Assembly (NCBI RefSeq): GCF_943734655.1
Contig: NC_071354.1
Span: forward strand, 2,019,001 to 2,083,000
Source of the DNA: Sabethes cyaneus
Taxonomy: Eukaryota; Arthropoda; Insecta; Diptera; Culicidae
Direction of reading: 5' to 3'
DNA length: 64,000 nucleotides
Positions within the stretch are counted from its first letter, which is position 1, and each line of letters begins with the position of its first letter. The translations under genes were made by a program, and so were the position numbers. This document shows, one piece after another, positions 24,854 through 36,189 of the stretch. A model generated the notes under the pieces. That model saw only the letters and a list, made by a program, of their open reading frames with translations, was not told the DNA's origin and ran no database searches.

Positions 24854-25585
24854 TTTTACAACCAATGGAGGGAACGGTAGAAAAAAGTAATGAAACAAAG
24901 GTGTTGGGAGAATGGGACAAGGCGTGAAGTGGAAAGAGCGCTAAATTAGGTAAGGGAAGGTCATCAAAGCACTGCTTAAGAAGTTGAATACCGTTCCTCT
25001 TCACCCAAGCTGGGGTATCCACTGATCGAACCAAGCTATAATTGCAGGCAATTACAACCGGATTCGAACTCAATTTCTCTTCCGTAGGAGGACTTAAAAA
25101 TCATCAACCTCTTCTCTATCTGCCTTATTGACGTAGAACTGCGAATCTGCTACCATTTTCACCGCGACTCTCGGTGACAACTACGCATTCTGTTTAAAAA
25201 GAACCACCACTTTTGAAGCCCCTTTGCTTGTTTTCTCCAGATCGTTTCAGGTTATCACACCGAGTTGCAGAATTTCTTTTTATCCAGTTCGTTGTGGTTC
25301 AACAGTTCACCAATATTTGCGATCCACAGGGCCTGGGACAGGGAAAAGTTTGGGTTTGAATCCGCTTAAAATTGGCTCTCATTACAGCTTGGTTCGATAT
25401 GCGGATCCCCCTGATTATATAAAAAAGAAATGTTATACAAACTTAATAAGCGTTAATGAACCTGTCATACCTAATTTTCCGCTCTTTCCCTTTCACGCCT
25501 TGTCTCCCCTGAGATACTATCAACACCTTTATTTCATTACTTTCTTATACTGTTCCCTCCGTCGATTTTAAAAACTACTGCTGCC
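24854..25585. repeat. large imperfect inverted repeat related to a Helitron internal segment
   Basis: The left arm (about 24854-25070) and right arm (about 25345-25585) are reverse complements with scattered differences. Paired words include GGAGGGAACGGTA with TACTGTTCCCTCC, AAAGGTGTTG with CAACACCTTT, GACAAGGCGTGAA with TTCACGCCTTGTC, and ATCGAACCAAGCT with AGCTTGGTTCGAT. About 275 bp of unrelated sequence separates the arms. A similar segment lies inside the Helitron-like copy at 56690-56930 (GAAGGGACGGTAGGGGAAAG, GAACCAAGCTGTAATC). The arms also hold B-box-like words (GAGTTCGAATCCG on the minus strand), so a SINE origin is possible. Confidence 0.65.
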
Positions 25586-25589
25586 AAAT

Positions 25590-28500
25590 ATTTTTCGAGT
25601 AACAGAGATCTGCGACATCATATCTGAACGAAAAAGTTATATTTCACGCCATATAAGAAGATATATGTACCAAAGTGGAGGCAATATACGTGCGAAAATT
25701 TTTACAATTATTTGTAATTCTATCTTGCATTTTATACAGCGGTTTTTATAACACGCAACCTAATACTCCTGAATATATGATTAAGATATAACTTAATATT
25801 GCAATCATCTGTACTGCTTTATAATTTACAGTCATGAGTTGTATATGAGCACTTGATCATAGATTGGTCGTATAGCTTCCTTGCACGGTTTCTGGCAACC
25901 AGGTTCTGTTTCAGCATCCCGCTGTCATGGCAAAACCGGAGTTCTCCTCGCATTGAGATTCGCCGAACTGTACTGTGTGCCGCAGTGAACCTCTCCGGTC
26001 ATATGTTCCACGTTTATGTTTGGTTTGGTTTGCGTGTTTCAAGGCTAATGTTTTCCGGTAACGTTTGAGCACGGTATTCCCAGTTGATTTTTGGAATTTC
26101 CAAAAATCCTTATAGTCCTTGTCCAAGAGTCCTTATAGTGAGGAATCCTTCTGACCACGTGGAAGTTTTAACGTGAGTGTGTAGAATTTTTTCATGTCTC
26201 CCATCTCCAAAAATTTTTCATCGTGTGTATCAATCCTGATGAAAATTTGAGCAGTAACTAAACAATCCTTTTAGTTTAAACCGCGGTCATTAATTTCTCG
26301 GTGCAACAACGAAAGACGCCATAGTATCCAGAGAGAAGCGACCAAATACTAACTGGAACCGACTTTATACCTTCGATAACGACACGACTATAAAATTATT
26401 CCAATTGCAAAACCCGTTCGTCCATTGTACCGGGTAGGCCAGGCTTTCAGATTTCACCGGTTTCAGGTTTTTCTTCCCTTGTTTAACCGCCTGAGCTAAC
26501 ATATTTGTCGGACACAGAAGCTCAACTTCGATGGCGAACTTTTTCGCATGCAATTTAAATTACCCCGTCGAAAATAAAAATAAAAAGCGCTGGATTTATC
26601 CGGCAAACGGCGAAACAACAGCCAATGGGAAAGCTTTCAGCACAATTTATGTCCGCAAAACTATGATCGTTGCTGCCCGGTTTTCCACTGTTTGCGATAT
26701 TTCATTGTTGCATCATAAATTAAATGCAAACATGCTAGCCTGTAAATTTCTGTCAGTTGTGAAAGGTAGGTTGCTGCTAGCGCTCTGCTCCAAATCGAGC
26801 GTCCTTGCCAGCTGGATGGATCCATCAATCCGTTGCTGGACTGGCTACCCACCTGGATTAACCTGGATTTTGGCATATATTTGTGATTTTGGTGCAGAAA
26901 TGTTTTTCATTGATAATTTGAGTGATGAAAGGTTGAACTAACATCGATTCAACCGGTTAAAGTTTTTGAACTAAAGCTCTCCCATGCACTGCTGCTGATT
27001 AATGCCGGTCATTATATTCGTCCAAATGTAATAAATAACCACTCACCGAGCATAAAATATGCACAATCAAATGTAAATAACATGGCTGACTTGCGGGGGC
27101 TTCCTAGTGAACAGCGAAACCCATGAAGAGTTGGGAGGCGCTGAATGTGAATTCAGTGTCATCGATTTACTGCCAGATACGTTGTTTAGCTTCATCCTAT
27201 GTCATGTTTTGACAAACAATATTATCCTACCTCTCGGGCGTGCTTTCCCATCGCATCGGTGGTCGCAACCGCGTTGGGGGCAGATAGAAAAAACAAACCT
27301 ACATTTATTTACTTTGCGAATCAACCGAAAGCGCAAAAACATAGAGCTGGCCGCCAACCAGGTTGACACTAATTGAATGTCAACGGTTGGATGATTCGAG
27401 CGCAACTACCTGGAAAAGTTCGAAAATTATTGTGCACAGTCCCTCTGGTCTGAGCAGTAGTTTTGAAAGCTGATTAAGGGTAAACAGCAATTTGCAATTT
27501 CAACTTCCCTATTGATAGACGCATCTTACTACCAATCTCGCTGACAGTCTGTTTTGACAGTGCACTGGTGGTTGTTGTGTGCACAATACTGCTAGGATTA
27601 AAAAGCGGCATAGAACCGAAATCGTTCAATTAGTCATCAATCTCAGCAGGACATCAACAACCACAGCCATCGTGCATCGATTGTAATTTGATGCCAGTCG
27701 TGCAGCATCCGAAGTTTATCTAGTAAATTTGATCGATTTCATATTATAACGTAGGGCAAAAGGAGTGGCTGGATGGGAGATATTACATTCTGCTCTGCGA
27801 CACTCCGCTGCGAGGGAACACGTGTTGGTACATTGACTTTATTGCTTTTTTCCGTGGTGATGGCGGTTTAGTTCCCCTGTCGATGATGTGTTCTTTTTTT
27901 TTTGCTGCTTCCTCCGAACGACCAGAGGAGGTTGAGTTGCGACCAGCAGTTTGTACTTACTCGATGCAACATGACACTACTGTAACTGCTGGCAGTGCCA
28001 GTGGGAAATTTTATGATCAATTGCTTTTCGGTGGCGGCGTGATGGAGGTTGAAATATTGACGATGCAATAGCCGATAGTGTTCGCAAGGTCGTCACCGTC
28101 TACAACGGGAGTTGCCTCCGGGAGAGGGGAGTGAAAGTGACTTCCAGAGTACGTACGCATGCATTGGAGAACTTAGCAGGGGGATTGCCGCACGGTGCCG
28201 GAGGATCGTGCAGTGCTAGTAGATTGAACAATCGACCTCGTGATCTGGATACGGATGAATAAATATGTCAAGGCACAGCAGTTGACTAGCTAGAAAATGG
28301 ATTTTTTATCCTCCCAAAGGCAAACATGAAGAATGTTTGTTGAGCGGTTGTATTTTTGACTTGTATTTTTAATGAGTGAAAGATGAAAGTTAGGCAGGAG
28401 GTCATTATTTACCGAAACGTCATAAAAGATGTTTTGTGAACTGAAACTTTGTTTCAGCGTTAACTATTGCTATATAAACCAAGCAAATGACATTTTTAGG

Positions 28501-28715
28501 GAATTTGGGTAAACTCGAGAAACAAACAAACTTCAATCTGACAGCGATTGTGTTTACCAATCATAAAATTTTGTATTTATATGGCATAGCAAATATTTTG
28601 GAATATTGTCTATATATAACTCGTGACTGAAATTCTATCAAAGCAAAAAAGTTTTTATCTTAGCCGTAAATTAACTTAAGCACGGGGTGTTCATTGTACG
28701 AAATATTATAGTTTC
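25590..28715. other. unassigned non-coding DNA, about 3 kb
   Basis: No supported gene. The 17-mer TGGAGGCAATATACGTG at 25676-25692 is identical to an internal word of the MITE copy at 17003-17019, suggesting a small MITE remnant. The match does not clearly extend. Open frames at 26531-26941 and 27107-27376 have no recognised domains and competing frames on the other strand. Confidence 0.5.
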
Positions 28716-28716
28716 G

Positions 28717-28780
28717 CTAAGGTCATCGTGCTGCTCGAGCCAAAGATGGTGAAGGTCATCTTTGCAACGGATGACCTTAG
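28717..28780. promoter_or_regulatory. dyad containing three AAGGTCA half-sites
   Basis: The outer arms CTAAGGTCATC (28717-28727) and GATGACCTTAG (28770-28780) are perfect reverse complements. Nested inside is CAAAGATG (28741-28748) with CATCTTTG (28757-28764). The extended nuclear-receptor half-site AAGGTCA occurs at 28719-28725 and 28752-28758, and inverted at 28772-28778. It can be read as a receptor-binding cluster or as a short RNA hairpin (11-bp outer and 8-bp inner stem). Neither role is shown. Confidence 0.3.
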
Positions 28781-30079
28781 ATAATGCTGCTAGAGATTTT
28801 TACTGGCTAGCTCCAAACCAATAACAACTGGGGTTCGATAGCAAAGCGCATTGACTATATTTATGTAACAAACTGTAAAGTGCATATCACAAGATATATC
28901 ACAATCCGATTGTAAATCGCTTCTTTATAAGACGATGCATCTTTATGTATTTATTATCCAACTTAGTACGACGGAAGTACGTCGTCCTGGATTGATATGC
29001 ATGAAATTGCCGTGTATAAGACATTTATGCATGTTCACATGCAATAACAGCAATAAGTAATAGTCAATAATAAAAACACTTCATAACTCAAGCTCGGCTT
29101 GAATGCCTCAATCCAGTCCAGTGTATCTTATTACGATCTAATAAAACTGTTAGTCAGTAACCTGCTCATAACTTCATTCACATTTGTTCAATCCAGTCTA
29201 TAACGAGAGAAAAAAAACCGCCAAGAAGTAAAATTTTACTAGCGAACCAACCAATTCAGTGGGAGGAAACTGTGCATAAATCGCTAAACGGAGTGAACAT
29301 AAAACCGCCACCACAGCAGTGCTGCTTCGCGGCAAGTGTAAATACATACGCAAAGGCAGCGTCATCCGCCGTCAGCAACGGGTGGCCAAACGGGGTAAAC
29401 CGCAAAGTTGTAACCGAAAAAGCAGAAGCATAACTCAACCCAACGGAAACAAAAGGCGATTACTACGATTAGGCCGCCAACTAAGCCGACCAACGACCAA
29501 GCGGCGACGCGGCGGCCATCCGCAAATGGCGTACACTCAATTCATCGCTGTCATAAACCAGCAAAATGTATGTGAATTTAACACCTTCGGCTTATGGAAG
29601 CGTTTTTGTTTTTTTATGCTCCTTCGACAATACGCAACTTGAATTATTGAACGACGATACTAACTCATGGCACGCATTTGAATGGCAAACGCGTGCGCAA
29701 ATATTTCGCGGCTTGGAGGGGATTTATCGGTTGTCTAACCTCAACCAAAAATTCGATGTTGATTTATGTCCGGTTAGAAAAATAATATCTTTTTAAATAA
29801 TAAAAAATTGTTTCTTTCCATTCAGTAATACATTGTGAACTTTTGATGATTACATTGGAAAGTTAGCAGAACATCAATTTTTCCCAAAAAATAAAACACG
29901 TATTGCTCATCAATCGAGACGCAACGACTGGTCTGGAATAATGGAGAAAAAACTATATATTTCAAAAATACTACTTTAATGTCTTAATATGAAACTTGAA
30001 ATTTGTTTATAACGCTTCAATTTTGCACCGCAATAGTCACTTGTTTTAGAAGCGTTTCATACAATTATTTCTTACTTTG
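28781..30079. other. non-coding DNA with one weak first-exon candidate
   Basis: Mostly AT-rich. Between 29256 and 29570 the sequence becomes GC-richer and less simple. It ends in a short open stretch from ATG at 29526 (MAYTQFIAVINQQN) that stops at a donor-like AAT|GTATGTG at 29567/29568. That would fit a 5' UTR plus a tiny first coding exon, but there is no second exon or promoter to support it. Confidence 0.35.
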
Positions 30080-30090
30080 CTATTTACTAT
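30080..30090. repeat. 11-bp flanking direct repeat, left copy
   Basis: CTATTTACTAT lies just outside the MITE-like element's left end. The same 11-mer lies just outside its right end at 31564-31574. The two copies flank the whole nested structure and could reflect a target duplication. Confidence 0.5.
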
Positions 30091-30540
30091 ACTACCCGAG
30101 CAGGAGCGAAGAGCAAAATAACATAAAAACCAAACTGTGTAATAATGGTATATTTTGTTGTTGAATAGATATGGAGATACGTTGATAACACATTTTGTTA
30201 TTGAGTAAATATTTAAAACAGTGGTTGTAAGATGAGTTGAATAACTGATTTTGTTATCATATCTTATTTTGGCCTTAAAATGACATTCGCTATATTTCAT
30301 ACAATTTTTTTTCATTGATTAAAGTAAAATCTCTTTTATTATAACTATTATAACCCATATAGATTATAATTCATATACTACTGCATTTGTTATTCAATAC
30401 CTTAATAATACTATAATATGTTATTCTAAACGTTGAATACAGTCATGTTATTGCTTTGTTATTCAAATAACACAAGTAGTTATTCTTTTGGCCTTAAAGG
30501 AGTAAAATTTTGATGTTATTTTTTGTTATTTTACCAACTA

Positions 30541-31462
30541 ACGGGTGGCAACTAAAATTTTGGAATTTTTTTGAGGCCCTTATGCTCAACAACAAACGAG
30601 CTCAGAGAGAAATGAGAATATGTATATGCTAGCTCTCTCTCTCTCTCCTCTTTTTGTTAGTATTTTTTGTTTTTTTATGCTTACCCAGTTTGGCTAAAAC
30701 TGGCGTCGAAACAAGAAGCATTTCGGGAGCGCGTTGTACACTTCTACGAACTGCAACAAAAATCTCGGCAAAAAGTATACGGTACAACATTTAAAAAGCA
30801 AATATGTTACGGCTTCGACTGTTTACCATATCCTAAGTTGCCCAACAACTATTCGCAAGCAAGGTAGTGGAAGATCAGCTAAAATTATGGACGCAGAAGG
30901 ACATCGTTCTCTTTCTCGATTCTTCAACAACAAGCCCTCTGGTTTGGCAATCAATTGAGATGCGCCAGACGAATGTTTGGTGAAAATTTTGTTCCCGTTT
31001 CTACAAAAACATCATGCAGATGGACAATACGTGTTTTGGCCGGATAGAGCATCATCGCATTACACCACAAAAACACAATCGTTCCTGAATACCCATTCGA
31101 TCCCATTTTTACCCAAGAACCACGACCTGAAAAATCTGTCTCGGTGCGCCCAATCGAAGATTTCTTCCGGATTTTGAGTTCCTTGGTGTACAAAAATAAC
31201 TGGAGAGCCACGAATTGCAAACAGTTGATTGGTAGAATTAAGAGATGCATTCGCAAAGTTGACATGAAGGCCATACAACGCTTCTGTTTCGACGTCAAGC
31301 GAAAGCTTTGCCGAACAGCCGATTACGGACCGTTTTCAAATGTACACTTTTTTTTTTCAACAATGGATAATGTATCTTTAATTTCGGTAAATCAGTTCTT
31401 GTTCATGTATCTTGTTTTGACAGCTTGAGAAAAAAAATTCCAAAATTTTAGTTGCTACCCGT
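30541..31462 (+). mobile_element. Tc1/mariner element of the DD37E type, internally deleted
   Basis: 922 bp with terminal inverted repeats. The left begins ACGGGTGGCAAC and continues TAAAATTTTGGAATTTTTTT; the right is the reverse complement with one difference (GGTAGC for GGTGGC). Flanked by TA on both sides (30539-30540, 31463-31464), the Tc1/mariner target rule. It encodes a broken transposase in the + orientation. Inserted in the MITE-like element 30093-31561. Confidence 0.85.
30667..31375 (+). pseudogene. broken DD37E mariner-type transposase
   Basis: Fragments in shifting frames follow the order of a Tc1/mariner transposase. The N-terminal helix-turn-helix part reads SKQEAFRERVVHFYEL, then NKNLGKKYTVQHLKS, TTIRKQGSGRSAKIMDAEG and LSRFFNNK. 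The middle, with the first catalytic Asp, is missing near 30945-30970. The second catalytic Asp is in YVFWPDRASSHYTT (codon 31043-31045). The third residue is Glu in RPIEDFF (31156-31158). The intervening 110 nt correspond to 37 codons less one base, so the signature is D37E with a 1-nt deletion. The C-terminal part (NWRATNCKQLIGRIKR, VDMKAIQRFC) is clear. Full-length family members are usually near 340 aa, so about a third is lost. Non-functional. Confidence 0.8.
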
Positions 31463-31563
31463 TATGTCAGCCAAAGCAAGATCAAATTTTGATATGAGTT
31501 ATGTATTTGATTTCCAATAACACATTTTGATATTATTTTGCTCTTCGCTCCTGCTCGGGTATA

Positions 31564-31574
31564 CTATTTACTAT
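31564..31574. repeat. 11-bp flanking direct repeat, right copy
   Basis: CTATTTACTAT, identical to 30080-30090. Confidence 0.5.
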
Positions 31575-31770
31575 GACTATACGCTGTCATGACGTAAGCT
31601 ATTTCGCAGAAGGAGAAAGTGTTTGATGCGATAAGTGAATGGACTGAAAATTTTCAATATAGAGCAAAAATACATCGGGTTGTGCAATGACAGATGGACT
31701 CGCCCTCACGCTCTTTCGGTTGGCACGCGAATGTTTTACTTATTAAGCTACAGCCGCCCGTTATATTAAC
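31575..31770 (-). mobile_element. tRNA-derived SINE copy
   Basis: On the minus strand the head reads GGCTGTAGCTTAATAAGTAA (A-box-like), then GAGCGTGAGGGCGAGTCC, where GGGCGAGTCC is B-box-like. The body follows: GATGTATTTTTGCTCTATAT, GAAAATTTTCAGTCCATTCA, then GTCATGACAGCGTATAGTCA. The body matches copies at 23570 and 31998. Its tail end is cut by the MITE-like element 30093-31561. Confidence 0.6.
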
Positions 31771-31997
31771 TAGTCTAATGCGTAATTTTGTTTTATTCTC
31801 CCAACTCTAACGTTCCCCGTATAGGCACCACACACTTCCTATGCGACGATATTATTTTTGTATGACTGCTCTTTGCTTCTACTATCGAGAAGATAGACTG
31901 TTATATACTCTGTCAGTGCAATAGAAATAAGCAGTGCGTTGTTGACACGTCTCTTGATTAAAACCAACTCCGAGTGTGTATTTTCTTTTTTATTTAC

Positions 31998-32120
31998 TCG
32001 TATATGACTATACACGGTCATGATGTAAAATATTTTGAAAAAAGATGAATTATCTGAGACAAAAATGTATTAAATGGATAAACTGGAAAATTTCGATATA
32101 TACCAAAAATATAGCGAACC
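31998..32120 (-). mobile_element. SINE copy, body only
   Basis: The + strand shows TATGACTATACACGGTCATG, then GGATAAACTGGAAAATTTCG and TATACCAAAAATATAGCGAA, in the same order as the copy at 31575-31770. The tRNA-like head is absent, so this is a 5'-truncated or diverged copy in the same orientation, about 230 bp away. Confidence 0.5.
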
Positions 32121-35100
32121 GAAAACACACACTGATGAAGCCTGTAAGTCGTTTCGAAGTTCGAAAACAGACACTAATGAATCGTAGTGTCGTAGTGGAA
32201 AGACGTGACTGTCGAAATAAACGTTTAAGGTAACTGTAAAAATAGTTTCGACGTTACTTTCACTCAATTTTATTATTCTTCTAAGATGATAATAACAAAC
32301 TCTAGCATATTTAAACTTAATATAAAAGGGCACCATTGATTCATACAAACCACAGTTTAAATCAGAACAAATCTTTCCCTGCCTTTTTAATCGTTTCCAG
32401 CTAACTAATCATGAATCGAACAACATCCATTAAACAAGCGCTTGCCGAATTTCTTCCTGGAAGACGTACAAATCTCAAAGAATACCAACAACATTTCTTC
32501 GGAAAAACGCGAGCAAACACCATTGACAAGTGACAAATTTTCAGCAGACGGCAAATGAAAAATTTTCCCCTTCCCAGAAACTGTAACCAACCTACCACCG
32601 AGACACATGTTGATGGATTTCGAAGCGATTTGCTACGCCTTGGGGATATACATAAATGAGCAATAGAAACTTATACTCAGTGTGGAGTTCAACCCATTCC
32701 ACCGAAGAAAGAATAAAAAACGCCAGAGTGCGTGTAGATTCCATCAGTTCATGTCGAAATTGGCCTTCGTGTGAGATCAGAAATCTCCCAACAGAACCGC
32801 CGGATATTTCGACCGTCGGCGGCGGCCTTAAGCTGATTTTTGAACCCCTAAATCGCCTTATATCCTACGAAACATATAGGCCGGTATTAGTCATGCATGC
32901 CGACTCGCAACGAGGGGGAATCCCTTCGAGTCGAGCGAGTGGTAAATATACGCGGCATATTGAGCCCTGAATGCAGCGAGGCAGCCAGCCAGCGGTGTAT
33001 TTACATTTTAAGAAGTTTCGCCGAGATAAGGTCGGTCCGAAGGGCTGCGAAGTAATACGGGGAAAGCAGCCAGAGCGAAGTTGATAAGATTTTTATTAGC
33101 TATGCTAGTTCGTTTTAGTTCTCCAATTTTTTTTTGACTTGGCTTGTTTAGAATGGGACGTTCAGAACGAAACAAATTTGTTTAATTTGATATTCTATTT
33201 CATTAAGATCTTGTAGTTGGTTACGCAGCTGGAATTGAATTAATTTTTACTGATTATCGAAAAAAGTATCGTGCAGTTCATTTTTTTCCAAGGTCTTCTT
33301 ATGGTGGTTTTTTGGAAGGCTTAAGTATCGCAGCGTTCACGTTGGTAAAAATTATACCCCAAAGCTAATACAGGCTATTAGCCAAAGGCACGAATGTGAT
33401 GCCGCCACGATAATCCCACTGAAAGGGGTTCATTCATGTGGTTATATGTAAAGTAGATTTGTTGTGAAATGTTTTATATTTGTCCTCCGCTTTTTGGCTA
33501 ATTCCGATATGGATGGTGCTTGAAAATTTTGAGTGGATCTGAAGAGCCAATTGCGGGCACAGCGTCGGTCGGGCGTAGCAATTTGAGAATTCATTTTCGG
33601 CAACAATTTGCACGTGTTTTATACTTTGAAGTATTACTAAAGATAGATGATTGTTAAGTTTGAATGACTAATTTTAAACGAACAGAAATAATGCTGGATT
33701 GAATTTGTACCAATAAGCATCGAACTGTTATGTGAATAATTCTTGTGCATACTATCGTCGAAAAGAATAGCAATTCAATAATAGAGATTGAAATTGATGC
33801 TGAACAAGAATCCGATTTCTTTAGAACCTCACATAGTGTGGAAAAGATCACAAGCAACCGCGAGATACGGGATCGAAATTCAACCGGGGAAGTTGTTTAG
33901 ACAAGAAAAACACCTCTCTGCAGCATAATAACAACAAACAGCACTCCCGGAGGAAGGTAGGTAGAAGACCTCCGTGGGTTTAGTATATACATGATGTCGG
34001 GCGCCATCGACCGATTTGATTTGTTACACTTTACCTACTAGTAGAACCAGCAGGGAAAGTGGGTTCTAGGTTAACCTTTCAACGACAATGAATCGGAAAT
34101 GAGCGAATCGCTTTCCAGCATGGAGCACTCGTAGGTACACACCTCCCATCGAGACGCCGGATCGAATTACCTCAAGGGAGTGGAAGATTCGAGCGTAGAG
34201 GTGGCGCTGTATTATTTATGTAGTGACATTCTCTTATCTGCTTTCGTCGTGCATTTGTTTCCAGAAAGAAGTACCAGAGCAAAGCATTAACATATCAAAT
34301 TCGATCCTACACGCATGCAGAGGAATAAACATATTCGAACATACTCCGCCTCTCTTCCTCTAGCCAACCTATGTCTATCGAAAGTAAAAACCCCTTATCG
34401 AGTGGAAACGATCGAATATGTGGAATTTGTTTGTCACCGATTCCGGTGAGATTTCTTGGAACGATCAAAGGTGATGAATATTCTTTCGTATTTCGTCTTA
34501 TGCACAACTCACAGGAGGAAACACCATTCAGCACAGAATTGTCTCGCGATAGCAATCTTTTCTGCAACCAAACCGCAGCAGGTAGTGCCAACAACAAATG
34601 TGACCCGGGTCCGATTTGGGCGGAAATTTGAGACACTGTCGCAGAACAAGTAAGCATGCATGATTTGAATGCATCTCCATGCGGGAACTGAGATTTCGCC
34701 GATAAAACTTCACATGAAAAAGGATATACCCAGTGTTCGTCTCATGCATTTTGTTTGCAGTTTGCAGATTGTATCAGTGGTGCAGTAAAAACTCACTGGA
34801 AACAAATCTTAAATGCTAACATCCGCAGGTGACATTACGAACGCTGCTGAATTCCGAAACAACGAAAAAGTTCAGCTTCAGTTTTCTTCGAATTTACGAG
34901 CACGGCAGAACCATATTTTTGTGAAGTGTACTCATATCAAGAAAATAAAACTCTCAGCTACATATCTTGACAGACGACGACGATGATGGCATATCTCGGC
35001 TTGACATTCAAATCACGACCCCGCACTGGAATTGTCCTTTTCGCCAAGAGAGAATGAAGCCGAATGGCTTGAAATGACACATCAATTTAAATCCTTGCCA

Positions 35101-36189
35101 CGTGGCTGAGGCTAGTAACGACGAACGCACTACTGAAGAGGTCTGCAAATGGCTGCTTAATTTTATTTCATCATTTCACGCACAATTGTGTATTAATAAG
35201 AGTCCTCATTCGCCGCGCGCCATTGCGGCATTGGTTGAGAAGCAATTTTCCAGTTCAATTGCTCCAAAGTACTGCTGCTGGCGCTGGCTGTGCCCGCTTA
35301 GCCACGCACGAAGGCTGACCACTTATTGGCGAATTTCCCGGAGAACCACGTCGTCAGCTTCAGTCATTTGCATTGATTCAATTAGACGTTAGCGATTGGT
35401 TTGCCGCAGCGGTCGATCGATTTCTGCCGTGCTTAGAGAGGTTTAATCATTCCTGAAAGGTGGCGCTGCGCTGGTGTTTTGACTGGCGAGGAAATAGGTA
35501 GACCGTTGGCACGAAAAAATAAACTGCCGAGTGAAAAATTGTTTGATTTTATCGTGGAAAATTCAGTTAATTCGTACCTAATGTCTATGAGTCCGGACTT
35601 TATTTATTCATTTTCCTCCTGAAAAGTAGCTTCAAAAGAAAACGTTTAGTCTTTCTCAATGCACGAATTACTTCTTTAGATAAAAATAACAAGAAGACAG
35701 AAAATATTTCGTATTTTAAAGTGTATTTTTATCTCTAAAATATGTTTTATTACTAAAAACTTTTTCCGAGATGTCATTTTTATTGTTTACCTTATATAGG
35801 TTTGTCAATACAATCTCGTCTCGCCGTAATTCGTTTGGACAAGAAACGTTTTAGTCTAGACTGGCTAAATTGGGTATGCACTTGAAAGCTAATGGTAAAA
35901 GCGACGTTCTGCATCAAAGATGAAAATTGAATCGAGCAGATGAAAACAAGTTCGAGTAGATAGAATGTCATTTAATATTAATGCAGAGCGTCTTTTCAGT
36001 GGATATTTGCAGAGAGTAAAATTTCTACTAAAAATCGAATTGAATTTTGAGTTAGGCTTCATTGGACATTAAGTTGTAAATGCAAAAAAATTAAATTTCT
36101 GTATTTTTCTTTTTTACAATTCATCTGACTTATTAGAGTTAATGAACTAATCTATAATAAACTAGAGCATAGAGCGGGCATACAGTTGA
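32121..36189. other. unassigned non-coding DNA, about 4 kb
   Basis: No supported gene. Short open frames (for example around 32656-32970, 34307-34660 and 35102-35392) lack recognisable domains and compete with frames on the opposite strand. No repeat family recognised. Confidence 0.5.

Larger units (their letters stand above)
30093..31561. mobile_element. MITE-like element carrying a nested mariner relic
   Basis: Terminal inverted repeats are TACCCGAGCAGGAGCGAAG (left, 30093) and its reverse complement (right, ending 31561), extending through GAGCAAAATAA on each side. The interior outside the mariner is AT-rich with repeated TTGTTATT/AATAACA words and no coding capacity. It lies in the 3' part of a SINE (31575-31770 continues the SINE body). 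An 11-mer CTATTTACTAT occurs on both outer sides. Superfamily unassigned. Confidence 0.65.

Noticed and set aside
29319..29642. Arg/Lys-rich 107-codon frame as a ribosomal-type protein
   Set aside because: Basic residues come from A- and CG-rich codons; no family pattern recognised. Only the tiny ATG-to-donor stretch was kept as a weak candidate.
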